Positions 25,449 through 32,722 of a stretch of DNA of 64,000 nt are shown piece after piece. Source of the stretch: Paenibacillus typhae (GTDB taxonomy: Bacteria > Bacillota > Bacilli > Paenibacillales > Paenibacillaceae). The notes below the pieces were generated by a model. It ran no database searches and was not told where the DNA came from. It saw only the letters and a list, made by a program, of their open reading frames with translations. Position numbers and translations under genes: made by a program. Location: the NCBI RefSeq assembly GCF_900099765.1, contig NZ_FNDX01000021.1:1-64000 (forward strand), written 5' to 3'. The stretch's first letter is position 1, and the number at the start of each line of letters is the position of its first letter.

Positions 25449-27884
25449 TTAATCAACAGTCCTAGTGTCATACAAGGATTCGTCCATTCCCTGAATAAAT
25501 GGTGTCCAGTCCCCGGACGAATAGAGCATTAATTGATGCATTGCACGCGTACATGCTGTATAAAAAAGCTTCCGCTCGCTCTCCCGCCGATACGTCTGCG
25601 CAGAAGCATCATAGATCAGCACGGCGTCGAATTCGACACCTTTGGCGAGGTAGGCGGGGAGGACCAGAATTCCTTTTTCAAAAGTGAGCGTATCCTTCGT
25701 AACCAGCCGCAGGCCTTCAGCGCCGTGTGAAAAGAGTGCCTCATAGGCTTCCCGGCTTTCGTCAGCTGTTTTGGTAATGACTGCAATGGAATCGAGGCCT
25801 TCCGTCTTGAGCGCAGCAATATCCTGCATCATCCGTACCGTACGTTCATCGGCACTGCCCAGCTTGATGAGACACGGCTTCCTGCCGTCCCGCTCAAACG
25901 GGATAATCCCCGCCTCCGGCAGCATGGATTTCGTAAACTCCACAATCTGGCGGGTGGACCGGTAGCTCCTGACAAGGGTGATCAGAGCCGTCTCTTCTTC
26001 ACCGTACAGCTCCGTTAAAGATGAGTCTGCCTCAGCCAGATTCGTCGCCTGCGGAAAAATCGCCTGCCCGAAGTCGCCGAGCACAGTCATCCGCGCCCTT
26101 GGAAACAGCTGCTTCAGAAAAGCATACTGAAACGGAGAGTAATCCTGACCTTCATCTATAAAGAGATGTCTGACGATAGTATTCGTCCGCGTCCCTTCAA
26201 TCAGCTCCTTCAGGTACAGAAACGGGGTTGCATCCTCATAGAAAAGCTCAAGCCGGTCCAGCTTTTGCTGCGTCTGCCCGCAAATGTCAGCCCACAGCTC
26301 CGGCACAGCTGCATTTCCCGTCATCTGCTTGTAAGCCTCAGCATCCTCCGCAAACAGCTGGCTGTATAGTCCGGTTACATCTATAAATTTCAGGCGTCTG
26401 ACCTCCCGTTTCAGCGGCTTGAAGCTCTCCTTCACAATCAGCCGGAGCAGCAGCTCCTCCTCCTGGTCGGCGTAATCGAACACGTTCTCTTCGCCCTGCT
26501 CTTGTCCGCGCAGCTCCCCGTAGATTTCCTCATATTGCTCTGCGAAATCGAAGACTGCCGACTGCCGCTGCACTTTTTTGAGCAGGGTGCTGTAGGCTTC
26601 GGCATATTGCTCGGTATCGAGATAATCCAGCTCATCGCGGGCCCAGTCCGCCTCCAGCTCCTTGACTTCAAGCGCCGCCAGCTCCCGCAGCAGCCAATCC
26701 CGCAGCAGGATAATCCGGTTAGCCAGACGTATAGTAGGAGCGTAGCTGTAGAACTGCGATTTCATCTGTGCCGCCGTAATCAGCTCACGGTCCCGGAAGC
26801 GGATGCTGCGGAACAACATGCCCTCCTGTCCCAGCCACAGCGCGTAGCTCCGGAGCGCCTGCAAAAAATCACCGGAAGCCTTATAGGTCATCCCGCTCAT
26901 CCGCGCTTCATAACCCGGAGCTGTCTCAGGACTCATCGCATATTCGATCTGCGCGAACGGGTCCTCCAGCCGGAACTCTGTCCCCAGCCAGTGCTCCAGA
27001 TATTCCTGGAAGGTCGTCTGCTGCATATTTTCCTCTCCAAGCTCAGGCAGGACAGTGGATACATAGCTGTTAAACATCGGATTCGGCGAAAAAAGCACGA
27101 TCTGATCTGCAGTGATCCGGTCACGGTGCTTATACAGCAGATAGGCTACCCGCTGCAGCGCCGCGGAGGTTTTGCCGCTGCCGGCCGCGCCCTGGACAAT
27201 CAGCATGCGGCTTTTGTCATCACGGATAATCGCGTTCTGCTCCTTCTGGATGGTAGCCACAATGCTCTTCATCTGAGAATCGGCACCCTTGCCGAGCACC
27301 TGCTGCAGCAGCTCATCACCGATGGTTAGGCTTGTATCGAACACATTCTGGAGCTTGCCGCCCCGGATCTGATACTGCCGCTTCAGTGTCATCGTTCCTG
27401 TTATTTCTCCGCTCGGTGTCTCATAGGCTGCAGCTCCGGGTGAATGGTCATAATACATGCTGGCAATCGGAGTGCGCCAGTCATAGACCAGAAAGTCCAG
27501 GCCGTCTTCAGTGGCAAAAGAGGCTACGCCGATGTAGACTTGCTCATAGCCGCCCTGCCCCTCCTCCTGAAAATCAATGCGTCCGAAATACGGGGACGGC
27601 AGCAGCCGCTTCATGCTCTTGTAACGCTGCATCCGCACCCGGTGGCTGCGCTCCCGCTCCGACAGCAGCGCTTCCTGCTGCTTGATGCTGTAGAAGGTCT
27701 CTTCAAAATCCTCGTCCGTGCTGGTATTAACGGTAACCTCCTCCCAGAACCGCTTGCGGATCTCCGTTACCTGCTCCCGCAGTCCGGACACTTCCGGTTC
27801 AATTCCGGCAATAGCTGTCTGCAGCTCCCCCGTTACCAAATCCAGCCTTTCCTGCTCCCGCTGCCAATCCTCCGCATGAATCAT
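25449..27884 (-). CDS. helD: HelD-like RNA polymerase recycling ATPase / UvrD-family helicase
   Basis: The ~811-residue protein has the HelD layout: an N-terminal coiled-coil arm (about 1-110), Walker A GAAGSGKTSAAL near residue 230, a UvrD-like second ATP-binding half with the Walker B region HLFIDEGQDYSPFQYAFL and VLGDFGQAIFPQAT, and a C-terminal motif with SYRSTRQIVEF. HelD removes RNA polymerase from DNA or nucleic acid and helps recycle it after transcription. The start is placed at 27884, after AAAGGAG; the GTG four codons upstream is too close to it. The gene is single, with a promoter region to its right. Confidence 0.88.
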   Translation of the reverse strand: MIHAEDWQREQERLDLVTGELQTAIAGIEPEVSGLREQVTEIRKRFWEEVTVNTSTDEDFEETFYSIKQQEALLSERERSHRVRMQRYKSMKRLLPSPYFGRIDFQEEGQGGYEQVYIGVASFATEDGLDFLVYDWRTPIASMYYDHSPGAAAYETPSGEITGTMTLKRQYQIRGGKLQNVFDTSLTIGDELLQQVLGKGADSQMKSIVATIQKEQNAIIRDDKSRMLIVQGAAGSGKTSAALQRVAYLLYKHRDRITADQIVLFSPNPMFNSYVSTVLPELGEENMQQTTFQEYLEHWLGTEFRLEDPFAQIEYAMSPETAPGYEARMSGMTYKASGDFLQALRSYALWLGQEGMLFRSIRFRDRELITAAQMKSQFYSYAPTIRLANRIILLRDWLLRELAALEVKELEADWARDELDYLDTEQYAEAYSTLLKKVQRQSAVFDFAEQYEEIYGELRGQEQGEENVFDYADQEEELLLRLIVKESFKPLKREVRRLKFIDVTGLYSQLFAEDAEAYKQMTGNAAVPELWADICGQTQQKLDRLELFYEDATPFLYLKELIEGTRTNTIVRHLFIDEGQDYSPFQYAFLKQLFPRARMTVLGDFGQAIFPQATNLAEADSSLTELYGEEETALITLVRSYRSTRQIVEFTKSMLPEAGIIPFERDGRKPCLIKLGSADERTVRMMQDIAALKTEGLDSIAVITKTADESREAYEALFSHGAEGLRLVTKDTLTFEKGILVLPAYLAKGVEFDAVLIYDASAQTYRRESERKLFYTACTRAMHQLMLYSSGDWTPFIQGMDESLYDTRTVD

Positions 27885-27938
27885 CCGCTGACACACTCCT
27901 TTTATTAATCTGGTCTGCCTTCTGCAAAAAAATCAGGT

Positions 27939-27968
27939 TTGACAAAGCTGCAATTCCTATGGTAAGAT
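27939..27968 (+). promoter_or_regulatory. Strong sigma-A-type promoter in a gap without a gene
   Basis: TTGACA (27939-27944) and TAAGAT (27963-27968) are separated by 18 bases on the plus strand. No ORF follows within 130 bases; instead there is a strong terminator ending near 28107. Confidence 0.6.
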
Positions 27969-27974
27969 TAAAGT

Positions 27975-28107
27975 GTAAATAAGATGTAATACTTATGTCT
28001 TAAATTAAGAGAAAATAGTGACGCTGTTTAACTATATCACAATGGATTTTATCGTGCAACGGATTTTATATACGTGGACCCGGCAGAGACTGCCGGGTCC
28101 TTTTTAT
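27975..28107 (+). ncRNA. Candidate small RNA (~130 nt) between promoter and terminator
   Basis: The sigma-A promoter at 27939 is followed at about 28076-28107 by an 11-bp perfect stem (GGACCCGGCAG with CTGCCGGGTCC, 3-base loop) and TTTTTATT. The transcript would be about 130 nt with no convincing ORF. It could instead be an attenuated leader for the IF-3-like gene at 28353. The remainder of the gap (28108-28352) is G+C-rich with a degenerate ~40 bp repeat (a GGCGTCGATT motif at about 28205 and 28243) and nothing else recognised. Confidence 0.45.
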
Positions 28108-28352
28108 TCAGTTAGGGATTCTGGCGGAGATTCGGCGGGGTTCTGGCGCGGATTTCAGGGCGGCTCGCAGGCGGGAATTTCGGGAATCTAGGAGCAGGCT
28201 TGCAGGCGTCGATTTAAGAACAAGCTTGCAGAACAGGCTACGGGCGTCGATTAAAAAACAGGCTCGCGGGCGCAGCTCCGCTCTGCTGATTGAACGGCAG
28301 GCCACTTCCCGTTATGATAACAGTATCCATGTTTGCAGGAGGTTAACGATCA

Positions 28353-28880
28353 ATGGCAGTATTCATGAACGAACAAATACGGGCGTCCGAGGTTGTGCTT
28401 ACCGGACTCCGGGGCGAGAAGCTCGGCATTGTCTCCAGGGAGGAAGCGCTGGCGCTGGCCCGGTCCCAGGGGGCTGATCTGGTCTGCACCTCGCTGATGA
28501 GCAGCCCTCCGCCCTGCACCCTGATGCCCAAGGGCAAAGCAAAGGCTGCGGCCCAGAAGGAAGCGGCTTCCGCACGCAAGGCCGGTTCCGGCCAGAACGC
28601 CGGGCGGAGCGGCGGCAAAGACAAGGTCAAGGTCAAGGAGCTGCGCTTCACCGCCCATATCGAGGACCACGATTATGACACGAAGCTGCGCCAGGCGGAC
28701 AAGCACCTGCGCTCCGGCAAGCCGGTGCTGCTGAATGTTCAGGCTTCCGGCGCCAAGGAAGCCGCTGCTGCCAAGACTGTAATTGAGCGGCTCGTCGCCG
28801 ATCTGAAGGAAGCCGGAGTCAAGGACACCGGCATCCAGAGCGGCGGCAAAGGCTCAAAGGTGCAGCTGAATCCGCGCTAA
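28353..28880 (+). CDS. Divergent paralogue of translation initiation factor IF-3
   Basis: The 175-residue protein matches IF-3 in both domains: MNEQIRASEV, GIVSREEALALA, then VKELRFTAHIEDHDYDTKLRQA. Canonical IF-3 residues are lost: the PPVCRIMDYGK segment reads PPPCTLMPKGK, the RGRE motif is replaced by ASGAKE, and the linker is lengthened by an Ala/Gly/Lys-rich stretch. It is not beside rpmI and rplT, where infC normally lies. It may be a regulatory or stress variant, or a decoy. The start has AGGAGG 8 bases upstream of ATG; an in-frame ATG four codons later is possible. Confidence 0.7.
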   Translation: MAVFMNEQIRASEVVLTGLRGEKLGIVSREEALALARSQGADLVCTSLMSSPPPCTLMPKGKAKAAAQKEAASARKAGSGQNAGRSGGKDKVKVKELRFTAHIEDHDYDTKLRQADKHLRSGKPVLLNVQASGAKEAAAAKTVIERLVADLKEAGVKDTGIQSGGKGSKVQLNPR

Positions 28881-28897
28881 GCTACGCGGCAGCTGAA

Positions 28898-28945
28898 AAA
28901 AGGGTCGTCATAACAGCCGGATATGGCTGTTGTGACGACCCTTTT
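28898..28945 (+). terminator. Terminator after the IF-3-like gene
   Basis: A ~20 bp stem, left AAAGGGTCGTCATAACAGCC at 28899-28918, right arm 28925-28944, is followed by TTTTG. It is bidirectional in form. Confidence 0.85.
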
Positions 28946-28969
28946 GTTGCGGGATCAGTCCGGAAAGGT

Positions 28970-29154
28970 CTAACGGACCGAGATGACCTTATTCTGTGGT
29001 TTACCGGCATTTGCGAAAGCTAACGGACACTACAGGCGTTATTTGGCATAATTTCGCAGAAATCACCGCTTTTTCGTTACAATAACGGCAGCTGAGTCCG
29101 TTAGAAACTCAAACCGCAGGAGAATAGAGAAATAACGTCCCCTGGGTCCGTTAC
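28970..29154. repeat. Family A four-unit inverted element, copy 2
   Basis: Units start at 28970 and 29020 (forward, CTAACGGAC..TTATT) and at 29081 and 29131 (inverted, AATAACG..GTCCGTTA). Spacings are 50, 61 and 50 bases, identical to copy 1. The element lies between the converging IF-3-like and histidine kinase genes, beyond the terminator. Confidence 0.85.
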
Positions 29155-29220
29155 GATCCGGAGATGATTACACCCTCGTACAGCTGCAAACCAGCGATAT
29201 TCTTACTCTACCACGTACAA

Positions 29221-30735
29221 CTAAATCCCCAACCCTTGATCCGTCCCCCGTACAAATGACAGCACCACTTTGGTGCCTGCCCCCTCTATACTCTCAATGG
29301 CGATCGAGCCTCCGTATCGCTCCATAATCGCCTTGGCGATGGCCAGCCCCAGTCCTGATCCGCCTTTGGCCCGGCTCCGGGATCCTTCCGCCCGGTAAAA
29401 GCGGTCAAAAATATGCGGGAGCTGCTCAGATGAAATTCCGATTCCCGTATCCGTCACAGATACAATGACCTGATCCAGGTCTATCTCATGCGCAATACGC
29501 ACACTGCCGCCTTCAGGTGTATATTTCAGCGCATTCTCCACAATGTTGCGCAGCACCTGATAGCAGGCGCCGGCCGGCATCCGGACCGGCAATGGACCGG
29601 CATCCCCTACTTCACCGGCGCTCAAAGAGACACCGGGACCTACGTGCACGGTCTGGGGCAGAAGCTCATGCAGTATCTGCTGCACATCACATTCTTCCCC
29701 GGCTCCCCCTGGCACCGCCTCCTCCGTCTCGGCCAGCAGCAGCAGCTGGGCGATCAGCTCCCTCATCCGGCCCGCCTCATCCATCATGTAGCCCAGCGAT
29801 TCCTCCAGCACCTCCGGCGACTGCTTGCCCCAGCGCTGGATCATATGGGTATGCCCTTCAATGATGGCCAGCGGTGTCTTCAGCTCATGGGAAGCATCCG
29901 CCACAAAACGCCGCTGCTGCTCAAAGGATACACTCAGCTTTTGCAGCAGCGCATTAAAGGTCGCCCCCAGCTGATGCAGTTCATCCTGCGCTGCAGGCAG
30001 CGGGAGCCGGCGCGACAGATTGGCCGCCCCGATGCTCTGCACTTCACCAATCATGCTGCGGATCGGCTTCAGGGCGGAGCGGGCGACCAGCCACCCGGCC
30101 AGCGCTGCTGCCCCGGCCGCCAGCAGCAGGCCAAGCAGCAGCAGCCGGCCTACTTCGCGCGAGGCTGCCGCTGCTGCAGAATCCCCGCTGTCAGCCAGCC
30201 GCAGGGTTACCGTGCCAAATGCCGGCAGGGTCAGGCTGCTTACAGCCTCATAACCCCCGGCCCGATCCGACTCTGTACCTCCTGAATCTGCCACACCGTT
30301 CCCCGTCTCCGCACCGCCAGGCAGCATCGCATCTTTCCATGTCTCCACATCGCCTAATACCGCAGTGTCCTTCTCTGCAGCTGCACCGGCTCCCGACGCA
30401 GCGCCCTCCTCCGCGAGCACCCGCCCTTTGGCATCCAGCAGCTGCAGCGTCTGGCCTTCATCCAGATCAGCGGCAAAGGAAGACAGATCCGGCTTCAGCA
30501 CCGCCGCCGCCCCGCTCCCTCTTCCGAAGCCGGGTCTTAGCAGCGAGGGCAGGAAGGTAACCTCCTTAATCTGCAGCTCGAACTGCTTCAGCTTTTCGGT
30601 GAGCAGCTCCTTCTCTTGCTTCTGTGTCCATTGGCTGAAAGTAATATACACGAAGCCGCCAAGCACAGCCGCCACAATCAGGGAGGCCAGTGCAATGGAT
30701 GCACTGACCTTGCGGGAGAATGTCCATCCCTTCAT
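29221..30735 (-). CDS. Membrane sensor histidine kinase
   Basis: The 504-residue kinase has an N-terminal membrane helix (about 11-33), an extracytoplasmic sensor of about 150 residues rich in Gly/Ala, a second helix with a HAMP linker, the H-box (FVADASHELKTPLAIIEGH), N-box NIVENALKYTPEGG, G1 DTGIGIS, F-box IFDRFYRAEG and G2 GLGLAIAKAIMERYGG. It passes phosphate to the OmpR-type regulator encoded 19 bases upstream. The sensor domain has no recognised ligand motif. DUF4097 and this pair form one transcription unit. Confidence 0.93.
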   Translation of the reverse strand: MKGWTFSRKVSASIALASLIVAAVLGGFVYITFSQWTQKQEKELLTEKLKQFELQIKEVTFLPSLLRPGFGRGSGAAAVLKPDLSSFAADLDEGQTLQLLDAKGRVLAEEGAASGAGAAAEKDTAVLGDVETWKDAMLPGGAETGNGVADSGGTESDRAGGYEAVSSLTLPAFGTVTLRLADSGDSAAAAASREVGRLLLLGLLLAAGAAALAGWLVARSALKPIRSMIGEVQSIGAANLSRRLPLPAAQDELHQLGATFNALLQKLSVSFEQQRRFVADASHELKTPLAIIEGHTHMIQRWGKQSPEVLEESLGYMMDEAGRMRELIAQLLLLAETEEAVPGGAGEECDVQQILHELLPQTVHVGPGVSLSAGEVGDAGPLPVRMPAGACYQVLRNIVENALKYTPEGGSVRIAHEIDLDQVIVSVTDTGIGISSEQLPHIFDRFYRAEGSRSRAKGGSGLGLAIAKAIMERYGGSIAIESIEGAGTKVVLSFVRGTDQGLGI

Positions 30736-30754
30736 TTTTCGTTTACCCTCCCCG

Positions 30755-31438
30755 TCAGTCCCTCAGAATATAGCCGCTGCCGCGGACTGTATGGATCAGC
30801 TTGTCCACGTAGCCCTCATCCACCTTCATGCGCAGATAGCGGATATAGACATCCACTACATTGGTTTCTCCCTCATAGGAATAGCCCCAGACCAGATTCA
30901 GCAGCGCTTCCCGGTTCATCAGCCGGTTCTTGTTCTGCAGCAGGCAACGGAGCAGCTCAAATTCACGCTGTGACAGCTCGATATTCTGACCGGCGCGGGT
31001 TACCCGGTGCGAAGCTGCGCTGAGCGTCAGGTCTTTGGCTTCCAGCAGATCCACCGGCTCCCGGCTCTGCTGCAGCCGCCGCTGCAGGGAACGCATGCGG
31101 GCAAGCAGCTCCTCAATGGCGAACGGCTTGGGCACGTAATCGTCCGCGCCGGTATCCAGCCCCCGCACCCGTTCGCTGATGGTATCGCGCGCGGTGATCA
31201 TAATGATCGGCGTCTGCTTGACGGTGCGGATTCTTTTGCAGACTTCAATTCCGTTAATCCCCGGCAGGTTCAGATCAAGCAGAATAAAATCATAGCTGCC
31301 CTGTATGGCCTGCTCTGCACCAGCCAGCCCGTCTCTGGCAACGGTAATGTCATAGCCCTCATAAGCCAGCTCCAGCTCCAGCAGCCGGACCATGGCCGCT
31401 TCATCCTCAATAATCAGGACATGCTCCTTCATACTCAA
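30755..31438 (-). CDS. OmpR/PhoB-type response regulator
   Basis: The 227-residue protein has a receiver domain with the acidic pair (IEDEAAM), phospho-acceptor Asp in LLDLNLPGING, Thr in IMITARD and Lys in VPKPF, followed by a winged-helix DNA-binding domain ending in HTVRGSGYILRD. The start is probably TTG (AGGTGGAG 5-6 bases upstream), with an ATG two codons in. It is the regulatory partner of the adjacent kinase and may control the DUF4097 gene just upstream. Confidence 0.93.
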   Translation of the reverse strand: MSMKEHVLIIEDEAAMVRLLELELAYEGYDITVARDGLAGAEQAIQGSYDFILLDLNLPGINGIEVCKRIRTVKQTPIIMITARDTISERVRGLDTGADDYVPKPFAIEELLARMRSLQRRLQQSREPVDLLEAKDLTLSAASHRVTRAGQNIELSQREFELLRCLLQNKNRLMNREALLNLVWGYSYEGETNVVDVYIRYLRMKVDEGYVDKLIHTVRGSGYILRD

Positions 31439-31467
31439 ACGTTACTCCACCTTCTCACGCTATCAAA

Positions 31468-32490
31468 TTAATTGCTGTGCTGAAGAGACAAGCCGGCCAG
31501 CGAAGAAGCCTCAATGCGGTACGTTCCGGCACCGATGGTTCCGCTGACTCTCCCGCCCTTTACCGTTAACGGGAACTCCGTTTCCGGCTTCCCGAACGTT
31601 GCACTTGCCTCCACCTGCACATCCGCCTGCTCAGGCCAGGCCAGGCTGACATTACCTGCGGTATTGGACACGTCCCAGTGGCCGCCGACTTTTGAAGTTT
31701 CAATATGGATATTGCCTGCAACGCTTTCTGCCTTGATGGAGGAGTAAGCATCCTTAACAGTCAGATTGCCGTTTACAGTCCGGATATCCAGCGGTCCTGT
31801 AACTTTTGTAGCTTCAATGTTTCCGTTCACTACAGAGGCTGCTGCGCTTTTCCCGGCACCTGATAGCGTAACTACCCCGTTGTCCGTATGCAGGTTGAGC
31901 TCGCTCCCGCTCTCTTTTGCCGTAATATTGCCGTTATCTGCAGCTAATGTAATCATCCCGCCCGCTGTCACTTTAGACAAACGCACATTTCCATTGTTAA
32001 GCTCCGCCTTCACACCTGATTTAACAGCCTTGGGAAGCGTAACCGTCAGATGAATGCTGATATTATAGCGGCTGCTGGCTGCCTCACCGTAGGTCTTGAT
32101 GCTGAGCTCCTTGCCTTCTTGGACCTTGATTCCGCTTTTGGCGGCTATGTCCTCTGCTTCTGTACGGGATGCATGATCGACTACCACCTTTGTATGTACC
32201 TCTATCTGTGTGCCGCTGCCCTGCTTCAGTTCAATGGAACCGTTCACGCCGGTAATAACGATCATCTCTGTGTCAGCGCCCAATTTGATGCCGGTTGTCC
32301 CTTTGTCAAAAGAATATCCGGACTCTGTCACCTCAACCGCAACAGGCGTCTTCACCTGCCCGGCCGGCTTCGCTTCAAAAACAGCCTCATCCAGCTGCCG
32401 GGCAAGCACCTCACTTCCGAACCCTGAGCCTGCATACAGCAGCACTGCTGCCGCAAATCCCGCCGCTGTCATTTTCACAGATTTTTTCAT
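31468..32490 (-). CDS. DUF4097-family beta-helix-like secreted protein
   Basis: The 340-residue protein has a signal peptide (AAGFAAAVLLYAGSGFG) and a repetitive beta-rich body with recurring motifs such as ITLAADNGNITAKES and LDIRTVNGNLTVKDA, matching the DUF4097/DUF4098 repeat family (each rung ~20 residues). Homologues sit next to envelope-stress two-component systems and are thought to act at the cell surface. It precedes the regulator by 29 bases. The start follows GGAGG. Confidence 0.82.
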   Translation of the reverse strand: MKKSVKMTAAGFAAAVLLYAGSGFGSEVLARQLDEAVFEAKPAGQVKTPVAVEVTESGYSFDKGTTGIKLGADTEMIVITGVNGSIELKQGSGTQIEVHTKVVVDHASRTEAEDIAAKSGIKVQEGKELSIKTYGEAASSRYNISIHLTVTLPKAVKSGVKAELNNGNVRLSKVTAGGMITLAADNGNITAKESGSELNLHTDNGVVTLSGAGKSAAASVVNGNIEATKVTGPLDIRTVNGNLTVKDAYSSIKAESVAGNIHIETSKVGGHWDVSNTAGNVSLAWPEQADVQVEASATFGKPETEFPLTVKGGRVSGTIGAGTYRIEASSLAGLSLQHSN

Positions 32491-32683
32491 AACCCTTATT
32501 CCTCCCCATCCCTTGTGATTGTTCGGCTTAATGGTATACCACGAAGGATGAGAAAGGCTTTGCAGCCAGATTAGAGTTTGATTAGAAGGGCAAACCTAAG
32601 CTTTTTCCTAATATGTAATAACATACCACTGTAAAAGCGAATCCGTCTATTTCAGCACACACCATATTCGCATTGCCAAAAAG

Positions 32684-32709
32684 ACCATCCGAAACCGGAT
32701 GGCCTTTTC
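32684..32709 (-). terminator. Terminator after the GH87 gene
   Basis: CCATCCG (32685-32691) and CGGATGG (32696-32702) form a hairpin with T-rich flanks on both strands. It lies just downstream of the minus-strand glucanase. Confidence 0.6.
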
Positions 32710-32722
32710 TATATAACATCTC

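Noticed and set aside
28108..28305. Small minus-strand ORF in the gap before the IF-3-like gene
   Set aside because: Low-complexity, no ribosome site, within degenerate repeats.
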